Positions 7,853 through 17,130 of a stretch of DNA of 32,764 nucleotides are shown here, one piece after another. The notes under the pieces are model-generated. The model searched no databases. It was not told the origin of the DNA and saw nothing but the letters and a program-made list of their open reading frames with translations. Source of the stretch: Chloroflexia bacterium (GTDB taxonomy: Bacteria > Chloroflexota > Chloroflexia > DTKN01); NCBI GenBank assembly GCA_016928715.1, contig JAFGKG010000184.1:1-32764 (forward strand), written 5' to 3'. Both the position numbers and the translations under genes were made by a program. Position 1 is the first letter of the stretch. Each line of letters opens with the position of its first letter.

Positions 7853-10800
7853 TTACTCGTACGAATGGGCCGATGACTCACTCGTTTTTTGTATATGGGG
7901 CCATCCTCCTGTTTCGGGGTCACCCTCATTTTGCTTCGGTCGATCCAGGGGCAGGGCGATGTGAAAGGTACTGCCCTGCCCGGTCTTGCTCTCGACCCAA
8001 ATTTGCCCCTGGTGGGCCTCGACCAGCAGTTGCGCCAGGTACAGGCCGAGGCCGGTGCCCGGCTCCTGGCGCACCAGGGGATGTTCCGAACGGAACAAGC
8101 GGCCAAAGACCTGCTTTTTTTCCTGCGGGGTCAGACCGATGCCGCTGTCCTGGATCGAGAGGCACAGGCAGGGACAATGCAGATGGTTCGGTTCGGGCCC
8201 ACTGCCGTTGAGCTCGTCCGGCCGCTGCAGCAGGTGGGCCGAGACACGGATCTCGCCCGGTTCGGCTGTGTACTTGCAGGCGTTGCTGAGCAAATTGGAG
8301 CAGACCTGTACCAGCCGTTGCCCATCGGCCCGGACAGGGGGCAGGTCGGCGGGCAAATCCAGGTGCAGGGTCAGCCCCTTGTGCTCAATGTGCGGGCGCA
8401 TGGCGGCCACACTTTCCTGGACGACCTCGTCCAGGTGCAGCGGGGCCAGGGATAGCTCCAGCCGGCCCGCTTCGATGTGGCTGATTTCCAGGAGCTTGGC
8501 GATCAGGGTGTCCAGGCGGCCGAGGTTGGACTGCAGGAGGCGCAAAAAGCCCTGCTGGGTGACCGGGTCCTGCCCGGTAGGGAGTTGCCTCAGCAGTTCG
8601 GCGTAACTCCAGATGGATCGCTTGGGCACCTGTAGTTCCTGGGCGATCAGCGAGAGGAATTCACTCTTGGCCTCGTTGGCCTCGTGCAGGGCCTGGTAGA
8701 GCCGGGTATTTTCAATGGCCATGGCGCCCTGGTGGACCAGAATTTCCAGGATTTCGACCTGCTCCCCGCTGGGCACGGGCTGTCCCAGTGGCTGATGCAG
8801 CGACAACAAACCCAGGAGCTGCTTTTTAGCCCCCCGCAGGGGGGTCAGGATGGCATAGAGCGATTCTGTCGATGGCGGCCAGGGCAGCCCTGGTTCCGCT
8901 GGGGCTTGTTTCTGGCACTCCAGCTCCCCTGGCGCTTTCTCGTCGGTGGCCGCGACGAGATAACTGCTCTGACCCAGGAGGGATTCGGGCCGCAGCAATC
9001 TCTCCAATCTCTTGAGCGGGACGGGCCTGCTTTGCAGTCGAAGCCGGTCCTCCTTGGTGGCCCCGGCGGCGGCGGCGCAGCGCAGCAGGCTGGGGTCTTG
9101 CTCCTCGACCAGCCAGAGCCGGCCCAGTGGGCAGGCCAGGGTTTGGCAGGCCGACTGGAGAATCTGCTGCGCGGCCGTTTGTAGGGGCGTGTTGACCTGC
9201 AGGGATTGGCCGAGTCGGAGGATTTCGGTCCATTGGCCGGATCGCCGCTGTGCGTCCTGCCTCTGTTGGACCTGTTGTTGGTACAGCAGGGCGTTTTCCA
9301 GGGCGATCGAGGCGTGATCGCAGAGATGGCGCAGAAAGCGCAGGGATTCTGCGTCCAGCGGCTTTTCGTCATCCAGGGCCAGGTGGAGCAGGGCTAGGGG
9401 CGTATGCTCGCGGACCAGGGGACAGAGTACGTGCAGGGGCGAAACTTTCGGCCCCTGCGTCGGGTCGGTGGGATCGCTGAGGTCACGGACCCAGGGACCC
9501 CGCTGGCCGCGGCGGAATTCGCGCAGCGCGTCTTGCCAGAGCGCTGGCCAGTTGCCCTGGGCCGGCCAGCGCAGGCGGGCCAGGGTTGGAAAGGGCCCTC
9601 CCTCCTGTTCGTAACGGATCAGGATGCCCCTAGAGGCCTGTAGGCTCTCGATGGCTCGGAAAAGGGTTTCCTCGGCAACCTGATGCGGGTCCAGGATCGT
9701 GCTCGAGACGGAGCGGGCGAAATCGTCCAGGATGGTCAGCTCCTCCCGTCGGCGGGAGAGCGCCCGGTCGGTCATTTCGTATAGGCGGGCGTTGGTAATG
9801 GCGATGGCGGCCTGATTGGCGATGGCACAGAGGCTCTCCAGGTCCTGTACGTCGTAGGTGGTTTCGGGGCCGGTACTCTGCACGGCAATGACCCCGATGG
9901 CCAGATCCTCCGCTATAATCGGTACGCCCAGCCAGGAGGAGGCCGGCCGGCCGATGACGTCGAGTTCCAGGCTCTGGATCGTTTCTTGGACCCGCTCGGC
10001 GATTAACAGGGGTTGGCGGGTGCGCAGGATGTATTCATTGAGCCCGTTGCCCTGGCGGCGGGACCAGGGCGTGCGGACCTGGCCGTCCTGAACGTACAGG
10101 AGAAAAGAGACCTCCTCCTGTTCCGGCTCGTGCAGGGCCAGGGAAAAGTGGGTCGTATCCATCAGGCGGCCCGTTTGCTCATAGATAGTCTGGAGAACCT
10201 GTTCCGGGGAGAGGGCCGAGTTGATGGCCTGGCCGATCTCGTTCAACACGGCCAGTTCGGTCAGCCGGCGTTCGCGCTCGGCAAATAGGCGGGCATTCTC
10301 GATGGCCACGGAGGCCCGGTCGGCCAGGGCGTTCAGCAGTTCGAGATCCTCGGCGCTGTACATCTCGCCGGAAAGGCGAGCTCCCAAATTGAGCCAGCCC
10401 ACCAGGCGGCTCTGGGTGATCAGGGGTAAAAAGACCAGGCCGTGGAGATTGTTGAGCCGCTGTTTCTCCTCCACGGGGAGTTCGTGCAGCCATTGACCCT
10501 GGCGGTGATGGCGATAGATGGCCCCATTGGCCGCGCGCAGGTGTTGGATAAAGCGGTCGGTTTCAACAAAGGCGGGCGTGGATCGACCTTCTGTCCGCTC
10601 AATGGCCGGGCCCATAGCCTGATAGAGCTGGTAGGTTCCGCTGCGCTGGTCAAAGAGGTACAGCGAAACCGCGTCCAGGTGCAGGGTTTCGCAGATGCGT
10701 TGGAGCACCAACTGGCTCAGCTCGGGTAGATCGATCACCTGGGAGAGGGATTGACCAAACTCGCGTACAACCCGCCGAAAGTTCAGCCGTTCGCGGTAGA

Positions 10801-12073
10801 GCAGGCGGTCCACAAAGCGGCGCAGGGACTGCTGCAGGGGGCCGACCAAGAGAGCGGCTAAGAGGATCAGGCCTCCCAGGGCCAGCGGGTCGTCAGTCCG
10901 CAGCAGTCCGGGGGCCCACCAGCCAATCAGGGCAACCATGGCCATATAGACACCAATCAACAGGAGGATCAGCAGGCTGTAGGCCAGCCCGCGGCTGATG
11001 ACCCGGTCGATGTCCAGAACATAGCCCCGGGCGATGGCATAGGCCAGGGTCAGGGGAAAGACAGGCAGGGCCAGGAGCAGTAGGGACAGATGGAAGAGGT
11101 TGAGCTCAAATCCGAGGACGGTCGCGCCCAGGATGAGGCCGGTGGGTAAAAAGGCCAGCATGGTTCCCAGTAGGACGCTGCGGGCCTGCTGTCGAATGCG
11201 GCTGTTGCGGGAAAAGTAGCGGCTGTAGAGCAGCCGGCCGACCAGGAGCAGGGCCGACAGGCTGAGGCCCGCCAACATCCATCTCCAGGCCCGTTGGTAG
11301 CCCCAGGGGGAGTCTCCCCAGGCATAGCTGGTTTCGGTCCAGAGGATGAGGCCGGCGGCCGCCAGGTAGGGCAGGATGCCCCAGGGACGGGCTCGGTCCC
11401 GGGTGAACAGCGTCTCGGGAAAGACCAGGGCCAGGTGCAGGCCACCGGCCGCGCTCAGGGCCAGGGCCGCTGTCCAGAGGTGGGTGACATGGTGGCCGCT
11501 CAAGGAATTGTATAACAGGGCCAGGCCCATGGAAGTGCCAGCGCAGCATGTAGAGCAGGCCTGTCCGGGCGCGCTGTCCCCCCGGGCGCGATAGACCCAA
11601 AAAGCACAGGCCAGGTAGGCGAGGGCGACCAGGTAGGGCCCCCAGAAGAGCAGGAGCAGGTCCGTGCCGTTCAGCAGCCTGCTGGGCAGGGCCTCGGGCC
11701 AGTTTTGCCGCTGTCCCTGCGGGTTTTCCACGGTGTAGTGGATGGGACTGCCCAGAGGCTGCTCTTGCAGGTAGGCGTTCAATTCGGCCGGCCGGCTGAG
11801 GGGCCGATCGTCCGCTGCGATCACGCGCCAGGGGTGTCCCAGGCCCTGCTGGGAGCCGGCCCAATCGGCCCGGCTCAGGGCACTGATGACCATGGAGGGC
11901 TCGAGCAGAAAACCGGGGAAGGGCTGGCGGGCCTGTTGCAGGGCCAGCAGGGGGGCCGCCAGGCAGGACAGGGCCGCCAACAGCAGGAGCAGCCCGGCCG
12001 CCCAACGGGCCAGCCGGCTGTTGCTGCTGGGGGATGTCTGGGGCTTGGCTGTCTTGATGCTGCCGCTGGACAT
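7853..12073 (-). CDS. Giant multi-TM, multi-GAF histidine kinase with Gln at the phospho-acceptor site
   Basis: This 1406-residue protein has one N-terminal membrane segment (about 24-46), a roughly 85-residue external segment with a PDZ-like look, and about seven to eight further hydrophobic helices (135-415). Several GAF-like domains follow (about 445-1115), then a HisKA-like dimerisation helix and a HATPase_c domain. The ATPase boxes are intact: NLLSNACKY (N box), DSGIGLTP (G1) and GTGLGLYL (G2). The dimerisation helix reads AQELQVPKRSIWSYAELL where a standard kinase has SHELRTPL, so the acceptor His is Gln at residue 1145 (codon CAG read from 8641 to 8639). I start at the ATG at 12073, 28 bp after the HdrA stop; AGGAGG lies about 15 nt upstream, a long spacing. 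The reading frame is open to 12319, but that part is out-of-frame HdrA. It sits inside the hdr operon, and no response regulator is adjacent. Confidence 0.88.
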   Translation of the reverse strand: MSSGSIKTAKPQTSPSSNSRLARWAAGLLLLLAALSCLAAPLLALQQARQPFPGFLLEPSMVISALSRADWAGSQQGLGHPWRVIAADDRPLSRPAELNAYLQEQPLGSPIHYTVENPQGQRQNWPEALPSRLLNGTDLLLLFWGPYLVALAYLACAFWVYRARGDSAPGQACSTCCAGTSMGLALLYNSLSGHHVTHLWTAALALSAAGGLHLALVFPETLFTRDRARPWGILPYLAAAGLILWTETSYAWGDSPWGYQRAWRWMLAGLSLSALLLVGRLLYSRYFSRNSRIRQQARSVLLGTMLAFLPTGLILGATVLGFELNLFHLSLLLLALPVFPLTLAYAIARGYVLDIDRVISRGLAYSLLILLLIGVYMAMVALIGWWAPGLLRTDDPLALGGLILLAALLVGPLQQSLRRFVDRLLYRERLNFRRVVREFGQSLSQVIDLPELSQLVLQRICETLHLDAVSLYLFDQRSGTYQLYQAMGPAIERTEGRSTPAFVETDRFIQHLRAANGAIYRHHRQGQWLHELPVEEKQRLNNLHGLVFLPLITQSRLVGWLNLGARLSGEMYSAEDLELLNALADRASVAIENARLFAERERRLTELAVLNEIGQAINSALSPEQVLQTIYEQTGRLMDTTHFSLALHEPEQEEVSFLLYVQDGQVRTPWSRRQGNGLNEYILRTRQPLLIAERVQETIQSLELDVIGRPASSWLGVPIIAEDLAIGVIAVQSTGPETTYDVQDLESLCAIANQAAIAITNARLYEMTDRALSRRREELTILDDFARSVSSTILDPHQVAEETLFRAIESLQASRGILIRYEQEGGPFPTLARLRWPAQGNWPALWQDALREFRRGQRGPWVRDLSDPTDPTQGPKVSPLHVLCPLVREHTPLALLHLALDDEKPLDAESLRFLRHLCDHASIALENALLYQQQVQQRQDAQRRSGQWTEILRLGQSLQVNTPLQTAAQQILQSACQTLACPLGRLWLVEEQDPSLLRCAAAAGATKEDRLRLQSRPVPLKRLERLLRPESLLGQSSYLVAATDEKAPGELECQKQAPAEPGLPWPPSTESLYAILTPLRGAKKQLLGLLSLHQPLGQPVPSGEQVEILEILVHQGAMAIENTRLYQALHEANEAKSEFLSLIAQELQVPKRSIWSYAELLRQLPTGQDPVTQQGFLRLLQSNLGRLDTLIAKLLEISHIEAGRLELSLAPLHLDEVVQESVAAMRPHIEHKGLTLHLDLPADLPPVRADGQRLVQVCSNLLSNACKYTAEPGEIRVSAHLLQRPDELNGSGPEPNHLHCPCLCLSIQDSGIGLTPQEKKQVFGRLFRSEHPLVRQEPGTGLGLYLAQLLVEAHQGQIWVESKTGQGSTFHIALPLDRPKQNEGDPETGGWPHIQKTSESSAHSYE

Positions 12074-12101
12074 AGCGCTAACCCGAGTCCTCCTGGACCG
12101 T

Positions 12102-13814
12102 CTATAAGGCCAAAGCGTCCAACATGGACAGGATCTGGTCGGCCGTCCAGTTGTGGATCTGCGAGGCTTTGTTCGGGCAGGCCGCCACGCAGGCCCCACA
12201 GAACTGGCACAGGGCCGGATTGACCACGGCGACCTGCCGCCAGGGATCGATGGAGCGGGCCTCGTAGGGGCAGGCCGGCACGCAGATCCCGCAGCCGGAG
12301 CAAATGTCCTCGATGACATAGGCCACGGTGGGTTCCTGGACCAACTCGTCCTGGGAAAAGAGGGTCATCACTTTGGCGGCGGCCCCGCTGGCCTGGGCGA
12401 CGGTGTCGGGGATATCCTTTGGGGCCTGGGCCGCGCCGGCCAGGTAGATGCCGGCGGTGAGGCTCTCGACCGGGCGCAGCTTGGGGTGGGCCTCGCTGAA
12501 AAAGCCATGGCCGTCCGTGGCGATGCGCAGGCGTTGGGCCAATTCCACCGCTCCCTCGGAGGGCACCGCGGCGGTGGCCAGGACGACCAGGTCGGCGGCG
12601 ACCTCGATCAGTTCCCCGCTGAGGGTGTCCACACCCCAGACCACGGTCTTGTTTCCCTGGGGAAAGACCTTGGCCACGCGGCCGCGGATATAGAGGACGC
12701 CGTCCTCCTCCATGGCCTGCTGGACAAACTCCTCGTAGCCCTTGCCGGCCGAGCGGATATCGATGTAAAAGACGTAGGACTGCCCGTTAGGGACCCGCTG
12801 TTTGTACAAGCGCGCCTGCTTGGCCACGTACATGCAGCAGATGCGCGAGCAGTAGGGCATGCCCCGTTCGGGGTCGCGCGAGCGCACGCACTGCACAAAG
12901 ACCACCTGCTGGGGTTCCTGGCCATCCGAGGGGCGGCGCAGGCCGGCGGGATCGGCCAACAATCGTTCAAATTCGAGGCCATTGATGACGTCGGGATAGG
13001 TGCCGCTGCCGTATTCGCCCAGGAGCCGGTCCGAAAAGAGGTCATAGCCTGTGGCCACGACGACGGCGCCGATATCGATCGGCGGGCCGGCCTGGTCGTC
13101 GCCGGTGCCGGCCGCTTTGAGGCGGGCTTGAAAGTTGCCCACATAGCCCTCCAGGAGGGCCAGTTCCGTGCCGGTGTGGATCTCAATCCGGGGGTGGGAT
13201 CGGGCGGCCTCGATGCGCTGTTGGATCAATTGCTCGCCGCCGGCAAAGTTGAGATAGACGCCGGAGAGCTGGGCCACCTTGCCGCCGAGCCGTTCGTTCC
13301 GTTCCACCAGGACCACCGGATAACCCGCCTCGGCAATGTCCAGGGCGCTGCTCAGTCCGGCCAGCCCCCCGCCGATAACCAGGGCCCTGCGCTTGATCGG
13401 CGTAGCCAGGGGCTCCAGTTCCTCGTCGCTGGCGGTCTTGGCCACCATGGTGCGGATGGTCTCGATCGCCTTTTGGGTGGCCCGCTCGGGCTCTTTTTGG
13501 TGGACCCAACTGCACTGTTCGCGGATGTTGGCGATTTCGCAGCAGTAGGGGTTGAGGCCGGCTGAGGCGCAGGCCTTGCGGAAGGTGGGCTCGTGCATGG
13601 CCGGGGAGCAGGCAGCCACGATGACGCCGTCCAGGTTGTGCTCGACAATGGCCTCTTGAATCATGTCCTGGCCCGGTTGGGAGCACATGTATTTATAATC
13701 TGTGGCCAGGGCCACCTGGGGGTGTTCCTGCAGCTCCTTGGCCACCGCCTCTACGTCGACAGTGCTGGCAATGTTAAAGCCGCAGTGACAGACAAAGACG
13801 CCGATTCTTCGCAT
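12102..13814 (-). CDS. hdrA: HdrA, heterodisulfide reductase-like FAD/iron-sulfur subunit
   Basis: This 570-residue HdrA has the N-terminal domain with VCHCGFNIAS (8-17) and CSQPGQD, followed by VAACSPAMHEPTF and IREQCSWVH. The FAD domain carries ALVIGGGLAGLSSA (144-157). PYCSRICCMY lies in the middle, and the C-terminus has two ferredoxin motifs, CSGCGICVPACP and CQFCGACVAACP. It lacks the GltD insertion and corresponds to the C-terminal half of the large HdrA fusion. Its ATG at 13814 overlaps the stop of the preceding HdrA-like gene as TGATG, and GGAGGAG lies just upstream inside that gene, so translation is probably coupled. The middle of the protein is strikingly similar to the preceding gene's product (YVFYIDIRSAGK, VLYIRGRV, VVWG.DTL). 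Confidence 0.93.
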   Translation of the reverse strand: MRRIGVFVCHCGFNIASTVDVEAVAKELQEHPQVALATDYKYMCSQPGQDMIQEAIVEHNLDGVIVAACSPAMHEPTFRKACASAGLNPYCCEIANIREQCSWVHQKEPERATQKAIETIRTMVAKTASDEELEPLATPIKRRALVIGGGLAGLSSALDIAEAGYPVVLVERNERLGGKVAQLSGVYLNFAGGEQLIQQRIEAARSHPRIEIHTGTELALLEGYVGNFQARLKAAGTGDDQAGPPIDIGAVVVATGYDLFSDRLLGEYGSGTYPDVINGLEFERLLADPAGLRRPSDGQEPQQVVFVQCVRSRDPERGMPYCSRICCMYVAKQARLYKQRVPNGQSYVFYIDIRSAGKGYEEFVQQAMEEDGVLYIRGRVAKVFPQGNKTVVWGVDTLSGELIEVAADLVVLATAAVPSEGAVELAQRLRIATDGHGFFSEAHPKLRPVESLTAGIYLAGAAQAPKDIPDTVAQASGAAAKVMTLFSQDELVQEPTVAYVIEDICSGCGICVPACPYEARSIDPWRQVAVVNPALCQFCGACVAACPNKASQIHNWTADQILSMLDALAL

Positions 13815-15154
13815 CAGTGCTCCTCCGTCTCGTTGGACCGGTCCCCGTTCCATTGTTGGAATCGGGTCAGGACTTTGGCCGTGGCGCCGCTGGCCTGGGC
13901 GACGGTGTCGGGGATGTCCTTGGGCGTCTGGGCGGCCCCGGCGATAAAGATGCCCGGCCGGGTGGATTCCATGGGGCGCAGGTTGTCATCGGCCTCCCGG
14001 AAAAAGCCGTTCTCGTCCAGTTCGATGCCCAGGGCCTGGGCCAACTCCTGGTTGCCGGGGGCGGGGATGACCGCATTGGCCAGGACGACCATATCCGCCC
14101 GGACCTCGATGGATTTTCCGGTCAGGGTGTCGGCCCCCCAGACGACCAGCTTGCCGTTCTGGCGAAAGATCCTGGAGACGCGGCCGCGGATATAGAGGAC
14201 GTCGTCCTCTTCCATGGCCCGCTGGACAAATTCCTCATAGTTCTTGCCGGCCGAACGGATGTCGATGTAAAAGACGTAAGCCTGGCCGTGATGGACCCGG
14301 TGCTTGTAGAGCATGGCGTGCTTGGCCGTGTACATGCAGCAGATGCGCGAACAGTAGGGCATCCCATGCTCGGGGTCCCGGGAGCGCACGCACTGGACAA
14401 AGGCGATTTCGGCCGGCTCTTTGCCGTCGGAGGGCCGGCGGACGGCGCCGGCAGTCGGGCCGGAGGCCGAGAGCAGCCGTTCGAACTGCAGGCCGCTGAG
14501 TATGTCGGGATCCTCTCCGGCACCGTATTCGCCAATGTCGTTCAGCGCATAGAGGTCAAAGCCGGTGGCGACCACGATGGCGCCCACATTTTCCTCGACA
14601 ATCCGCTCTTGCTGCTCGTAATCGATGGCCTCGGTCGGGCAGACCCTTTCACAGACGCGGCATTTGCCCCGGGTAAAGTAGCGGCAATGTTCCCGGTCGA
14701 TGACGGGTTTGTTGGGGACCGCTTGGGGGGAGAGGGTATAGATGGCCTTGCCTAGGCCGACATACTCCTCAAACGGAGAGGGCACCTTGGTGGGGCATTT
14801 TTCCTGGCAGAGGCCACAGCCGGTGCACAGGTCCCAGTTGACATAGGCCGGTTTCCGCCGAATGCGCACGCAAAAGTTGCCCTCCTCGCCCTCGATCGAG
14901 ACCACCTCGGAATAGGTGTAGAGCTGGATGCGGGGATGCTGGCCGACCTCGACGGTGCGCGGCGTGAGGATACATTGGGCGCAGTCCAGGGTGGGAAAGG
15001 TCTCGGAGAGCTGCAGCATGTGCCCGCCGATGGAGGGTTTGCGTTCCACCAGGAGCACCTCAAAGCCGGCATTGGCAATGTCCAGGCTGGCCTGCATGCC
15101 GGCGATGCCGCCTCCAATGACCAGGGCCCGGGGAATACCTTTATTTTGGCTCAT
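13814..15154 (-). CDS. HdrA-like flavoprotein lacking N-terminal and C-terminal iron-sulfur domains
   Basis: This 446-residue protein begins directly with the FAD motif LVIGGGIAGMQASLDIA (11-27). It carries DCAQCILTPR, a ferredoxin motif CTGCGLCQEKCP (110-121), a second Cys set C157/C165/C168/C172 (CRVCERVCP) and PYCSRICCMY (267-276). It matches the first HdrA module of the 1501-residue fusion but has no GltD insertion. The HdrA N-terminal CHCG domain and the C-terminal double ferredoxin are absent, which the next, translationally coupled gene supplies. The pair therefore looks like an unfused version of the large protein. I chose the ATG at 15154 (MSQNKGIPRA) because AGGAAG precedes it at 8 nt; the in-frame ATG at 15181 has its AAGG directly against the start codon. 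It follows hdrB by 39 bp. Confidence 0.9.
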   Translation of the reverse strand: MSQNKGIPRALVIGGGIAGMQASLDIANAGFEVLLVERKPSIGGHMLQLSETFPTLDCAQCILTPRTVEVGQHPRIQLYTYSEVVSIEGEEGNFCVRIRRKPAYVNWDLCTGCGLCQEKCPTKVPSPFEEYVGLGKAIYTLSPQAVPNKPVIDREHCRYFTRGKCRVCERVCPTEAIDYEQQERIVEENVGAIVVATGFDLYALNDIGEYGAGEDPDILSGLQFERLLSASGPTAGAVRRPSDGKEPAEIAFVQCVRSRDPEHGMPYCSRICCMYTAKHAMLYKHRVHHGQAYVFYIDIRSAGKNYEEFVQRAMEEDDVLYIRGRVSRIFRQNGKLVVWGADTLTGKSIEVRADMVVLANAVIPAPGNQELAQALGIELDENGFFREADDNLRPMESTRPGIFIAGAAQTPKDIPDTVAQASGATAKVLTRFQQWNGDRSNETEEH

Positions 15155-15193
15155 CGTTACTTCCTGTTCCTGCGTATTCATCCTTGAGGCTTA

Positions 15194-16078
15194 TCAAGCG
15201 GATGCCAGCGCGGGGCTGGCGATCTGTTCCAGGAGCGGGCGCGGGTCGACCTGGTGGCGCTCAAAGCCAAACTTGTCCGTCTCTAGTCCCAGGGCCACGC
15301 CCAGGATTTGGGTGATGTAAAAGACGGGCAGGGGCCGAAATCCGCCAAAGCGCGAGGCCATGACCTTTTGGTGCCGGTCCAGGTTATAGTGGCAGAGGGG
15401 GCAACTGGTGACGATGGCCTGGGCCCCGGCCTGGTGGGCGGCGCTGAGGATACGATAGGAGGCCTCGATGGCGACGTCCGGGGCGCTCACGGCCAGGTAG
15501 GAACCGCAGCATTCCCCGCGGTGGGGATAGAGGATCGCTGTGGCGCCCAGGGCTTGTAGGTAATCCTCAAAGAGGTGGGGGTTCTCCGCATCGTCCAATT
15601 GGATCTCGTTCGCCGGCCGCAGCAGCAGGCAGCCATAATAGGCGGCCAGCTTGAGACCCTCCAGGGGCTGGGTCACGCGCTCGCGCAGGGCTGCAAAGCC
15701 GAGTCGGTCCCGCAGCAGGTCCAGCAGGTGCACGACCCGCACGTTGCCCTGGTATGCGGCCTCGATGAAAAAGTTGATCCGTTCGCGGCGCTCGGCGTCC
15801 TGGCGCATCACGCGGTTGGCCCGTTTGGTGACATTGTAGCAGGTGGAGCAGAGCACCAGCAGTTCCTCCTGCCCCATTTCGGCGGTGTGGACCAGGTTGC
15901 GCACGGCTCCGCTGAGGCGCATATCGTCGTTGGTCAGGGGAAAGGTGGCCCCACAGCAGTTCCAGCCGGGGATTTCCTCCAGTTCCAGGCCGAGCCTCTT
16001 CATCGAGACGCGGGCGGAATAGTCCAGCCCCGTGGCCTTGGTGCTCAGGGTACAACCGGGAAAATAGGGAATGCTCAT
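15194..16078 (-). CDS. hdrB: HdrB, heterodisulfide reductase-like subunit B (two CCG domains)
   Basis: This 294-residue protein has two complete CCG cysteine-rich motifs: C9, C41-C42, C77, C80 (PGC, WNCCGA, CSTCYN) and C150, C190-C191, C226, C229 (GECCGS, CPLCHYN). In characterised HdrB the two motifs bind noncubane [4Fe-4S] clusters that reduce a disulfide. Full retention of all ten cysteines suggests a working disulfide or similar catalytic site and not only a scaffold. The ATG has AAGGAG 8 nt upstream. HdrC is encoded just before it, the usual pairing. The true substrate of this bacterial HdrB is unknown; CoM-S-S-CoB is not expected outside methanogens. Confidence 0.95.
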   Translation of the reverse strand: MSIPYFPGCTLSTKATGLDYSARVSMKRLGLELEEIPGWNCCGATFPLTNDDMRLSGAVRNLVHTAEMGQEELLVLCSTCYNVTKRANRVMRQDAERRERINFFIEAAYQGNVRVVHLLDLLRDRLGFAALRERVTQPLEGLKLAAYYGCLLLRPANEIQLDDAENPHLFEDYLQALGATAILYPHRGECCGSYLAVSAPDVAIEASYRILSAAHQAGAQAIVTSCPLCHYNLDRHQKVMASRFGGFRPLPVFYITQILGVALGLETDKFGFERHQVDPRPLLEQIASPALASA

Positions 16079-16143
16079 ATCGATCTCCTTGGGCCCGCTG
16101 CTCCTGGGCTATATGGGCCTCAGGGGCCCCGGCCGGCCCGGTC

Positions 16144-16551
16144 TCAGATATTGTACTTGCGGAAACCACCGATGCAGGCCTGCTGGGGCAGGTCGGCCAG
16201 GGTCTCGGGCGGCAGTTCCTCGATGTCGATAAAGCGGATGCCCTTTTCCATGGCCAGGGTACGCAGCGCCTCGGTAATGCGGGCGACGTCGATGCCCTTG
16301 GGGCAGCGCGCTTCGCAGGTCAGGCAGGCCGCGCAGTACCAGATGGCCTTGGAGTGGAGGACCTCCTGCACGCGCCCCAATTGCAGCAGGCGGATGATCT
16401 GGTTGGGCAGCAGGTCCATGGCCCCGGCTGCGGGGCAGCCGGCCGAGCAGTTGCCGCACTGGTAACAGGCCATCAGGTCTTGCCCGCTCATCTCCTCGAC
16501 CCGCCGGATGATGTCGTTGCGCAGGTCGTTCACATTCAAACAAGTACGCAT
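16144..16551 (-). CDS. hdrC: HdrC, heterodisulfide reductase-like ferredoxin subunit
   Basis: This 135-residue protein has two [4Fe-4S] motifs, C29/C32/C35/C39 (CYQCGNCSAGCP) and C73/C76/C79/C83 (CAACLTCEARCP), in the HdrC arrangement. It would carry electrons from HdrA to HdrB. A TTG one codon upstream keeps the frame open, but the ATG at 16551 with GGAG 8 nt upstream is the better start. It lies 11 bp after the fumarase beta gene and 65 bp before hdrB. The product is short but contains the whole HdrC core; no membrane segment is present, so the complex should be soluble. Confidence 0.95.
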   Translation of the reverse strand: MRTCLNVNDLRNDIIRRVEEMSGQDLMACYQCGNCSAGCPAAGAMDLLPNQIIRLLQLGRVQEVLHSKAIWYCAACLTCEARCPKGIDVARITEALRTLAMEKGIRFIDIEELPPETLADLPQQACIGGFRKYNI

Positions 16552-16562
16552 CAAATTGTCTC

Positions 16563-17117
16563 CTACTCCTGCTCCAGGCGATAGCGGGACTGGCCCTCTT
16601 GGTAGGCATCGCCGCCATAGATGTCGTTGACCACGATGGCCGGGAACCGGACCACGCGCAGTTCACGCAGGGCTTCGGCCCCCAGGTCCTCGTAGGCGAT
16701 GACCCCGGCCTCGACGATGGCGTTCGAGATTAGGGCCCCGGCGCCGCCGGTGGCGGCGAAATAGACCGCTTTGTACTCCTGCAGGGCCTGGCGCACCTCG
16801 GGGGAGCGATTGCCCTTGCCAATCATGCCCTTGAGGCCGGCCTTGAGCATGGGCACGGTGTAAGGGTCCATGCGGTAGCTGGTGGTGGGGCCGGCCGAGC
16901 CGATGGCCTGGCCGGGCTTGGCCGGGGCCGGGCCCATGTAGTAGATGATTTGGCCCTGGGGGTCAAAGGGCAGTGCCTGTCCCTGCTCCAGCAGCGCCAC
17001 CAGGCGTTTGTGGGCCGCGTCCCGGCCGACATAGATGGTGCCGCTGATCAGGACCTGGTCGCCACTGTGCAGATCGGCGACGATCTCCTCGGTCAAGGGG
17101 GTGTGGATTTCTTTCAT
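16563..17117 (-). CDS. Class I fumarate hydratase, beta subunit (C-terminal domain type)
   Basis: This 184-residue protein matches the Fumerase_C domain of two-subunit, iron-sulfur class I fumarases and tartrate dehydratases. Recognisable segments are SGTIYVGRDAAHKRL, YYMGPAPAKPGQ, GSAGPTTSYRMD, GMIGKGN and ATGGAGALI. With the alpha subunit it would interconvert fumarate and malate. The ATG at 17117 has AAGGAGG at good spacing and follows the alpha gene stop by 13 bp; the frame stays open to 17471 but that part is shadow of the alpha gene. L(+)-tartrate dehydratase has the same architecture, but the fumarate reductase-type genes in the same operon favour fumarase. Confidence 0.92.
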   Translation of the reverse strand: MKEIHTPLTEEIVADLHSGDQVLISGTIYVGRDAAHKRLVALLEQGQALPFDPQGQIIYYMGPAPAKPGQAIGSAGPTTSYRMDPYTVPMLKAGLKGMIGKGNRSPEVRQALQEYKAVYFAATGGAGALISNAIVEAGVIAYEDLGAEALRELRVVRFPAIVVNDIYGGDAYQEGQSRYRLEQE

Positions 17118-17130
17118 GGGGGTCCTCCTT

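Noticed and set aside
12074-12319. N-terminal extension of the GAF kinase
   Set aside because: The extra 82 residues are an out-of-frame reading of HdrA's C-terminal ferredoxin region; the ATG at 12073 begins a normal membrane protein N-terminus.
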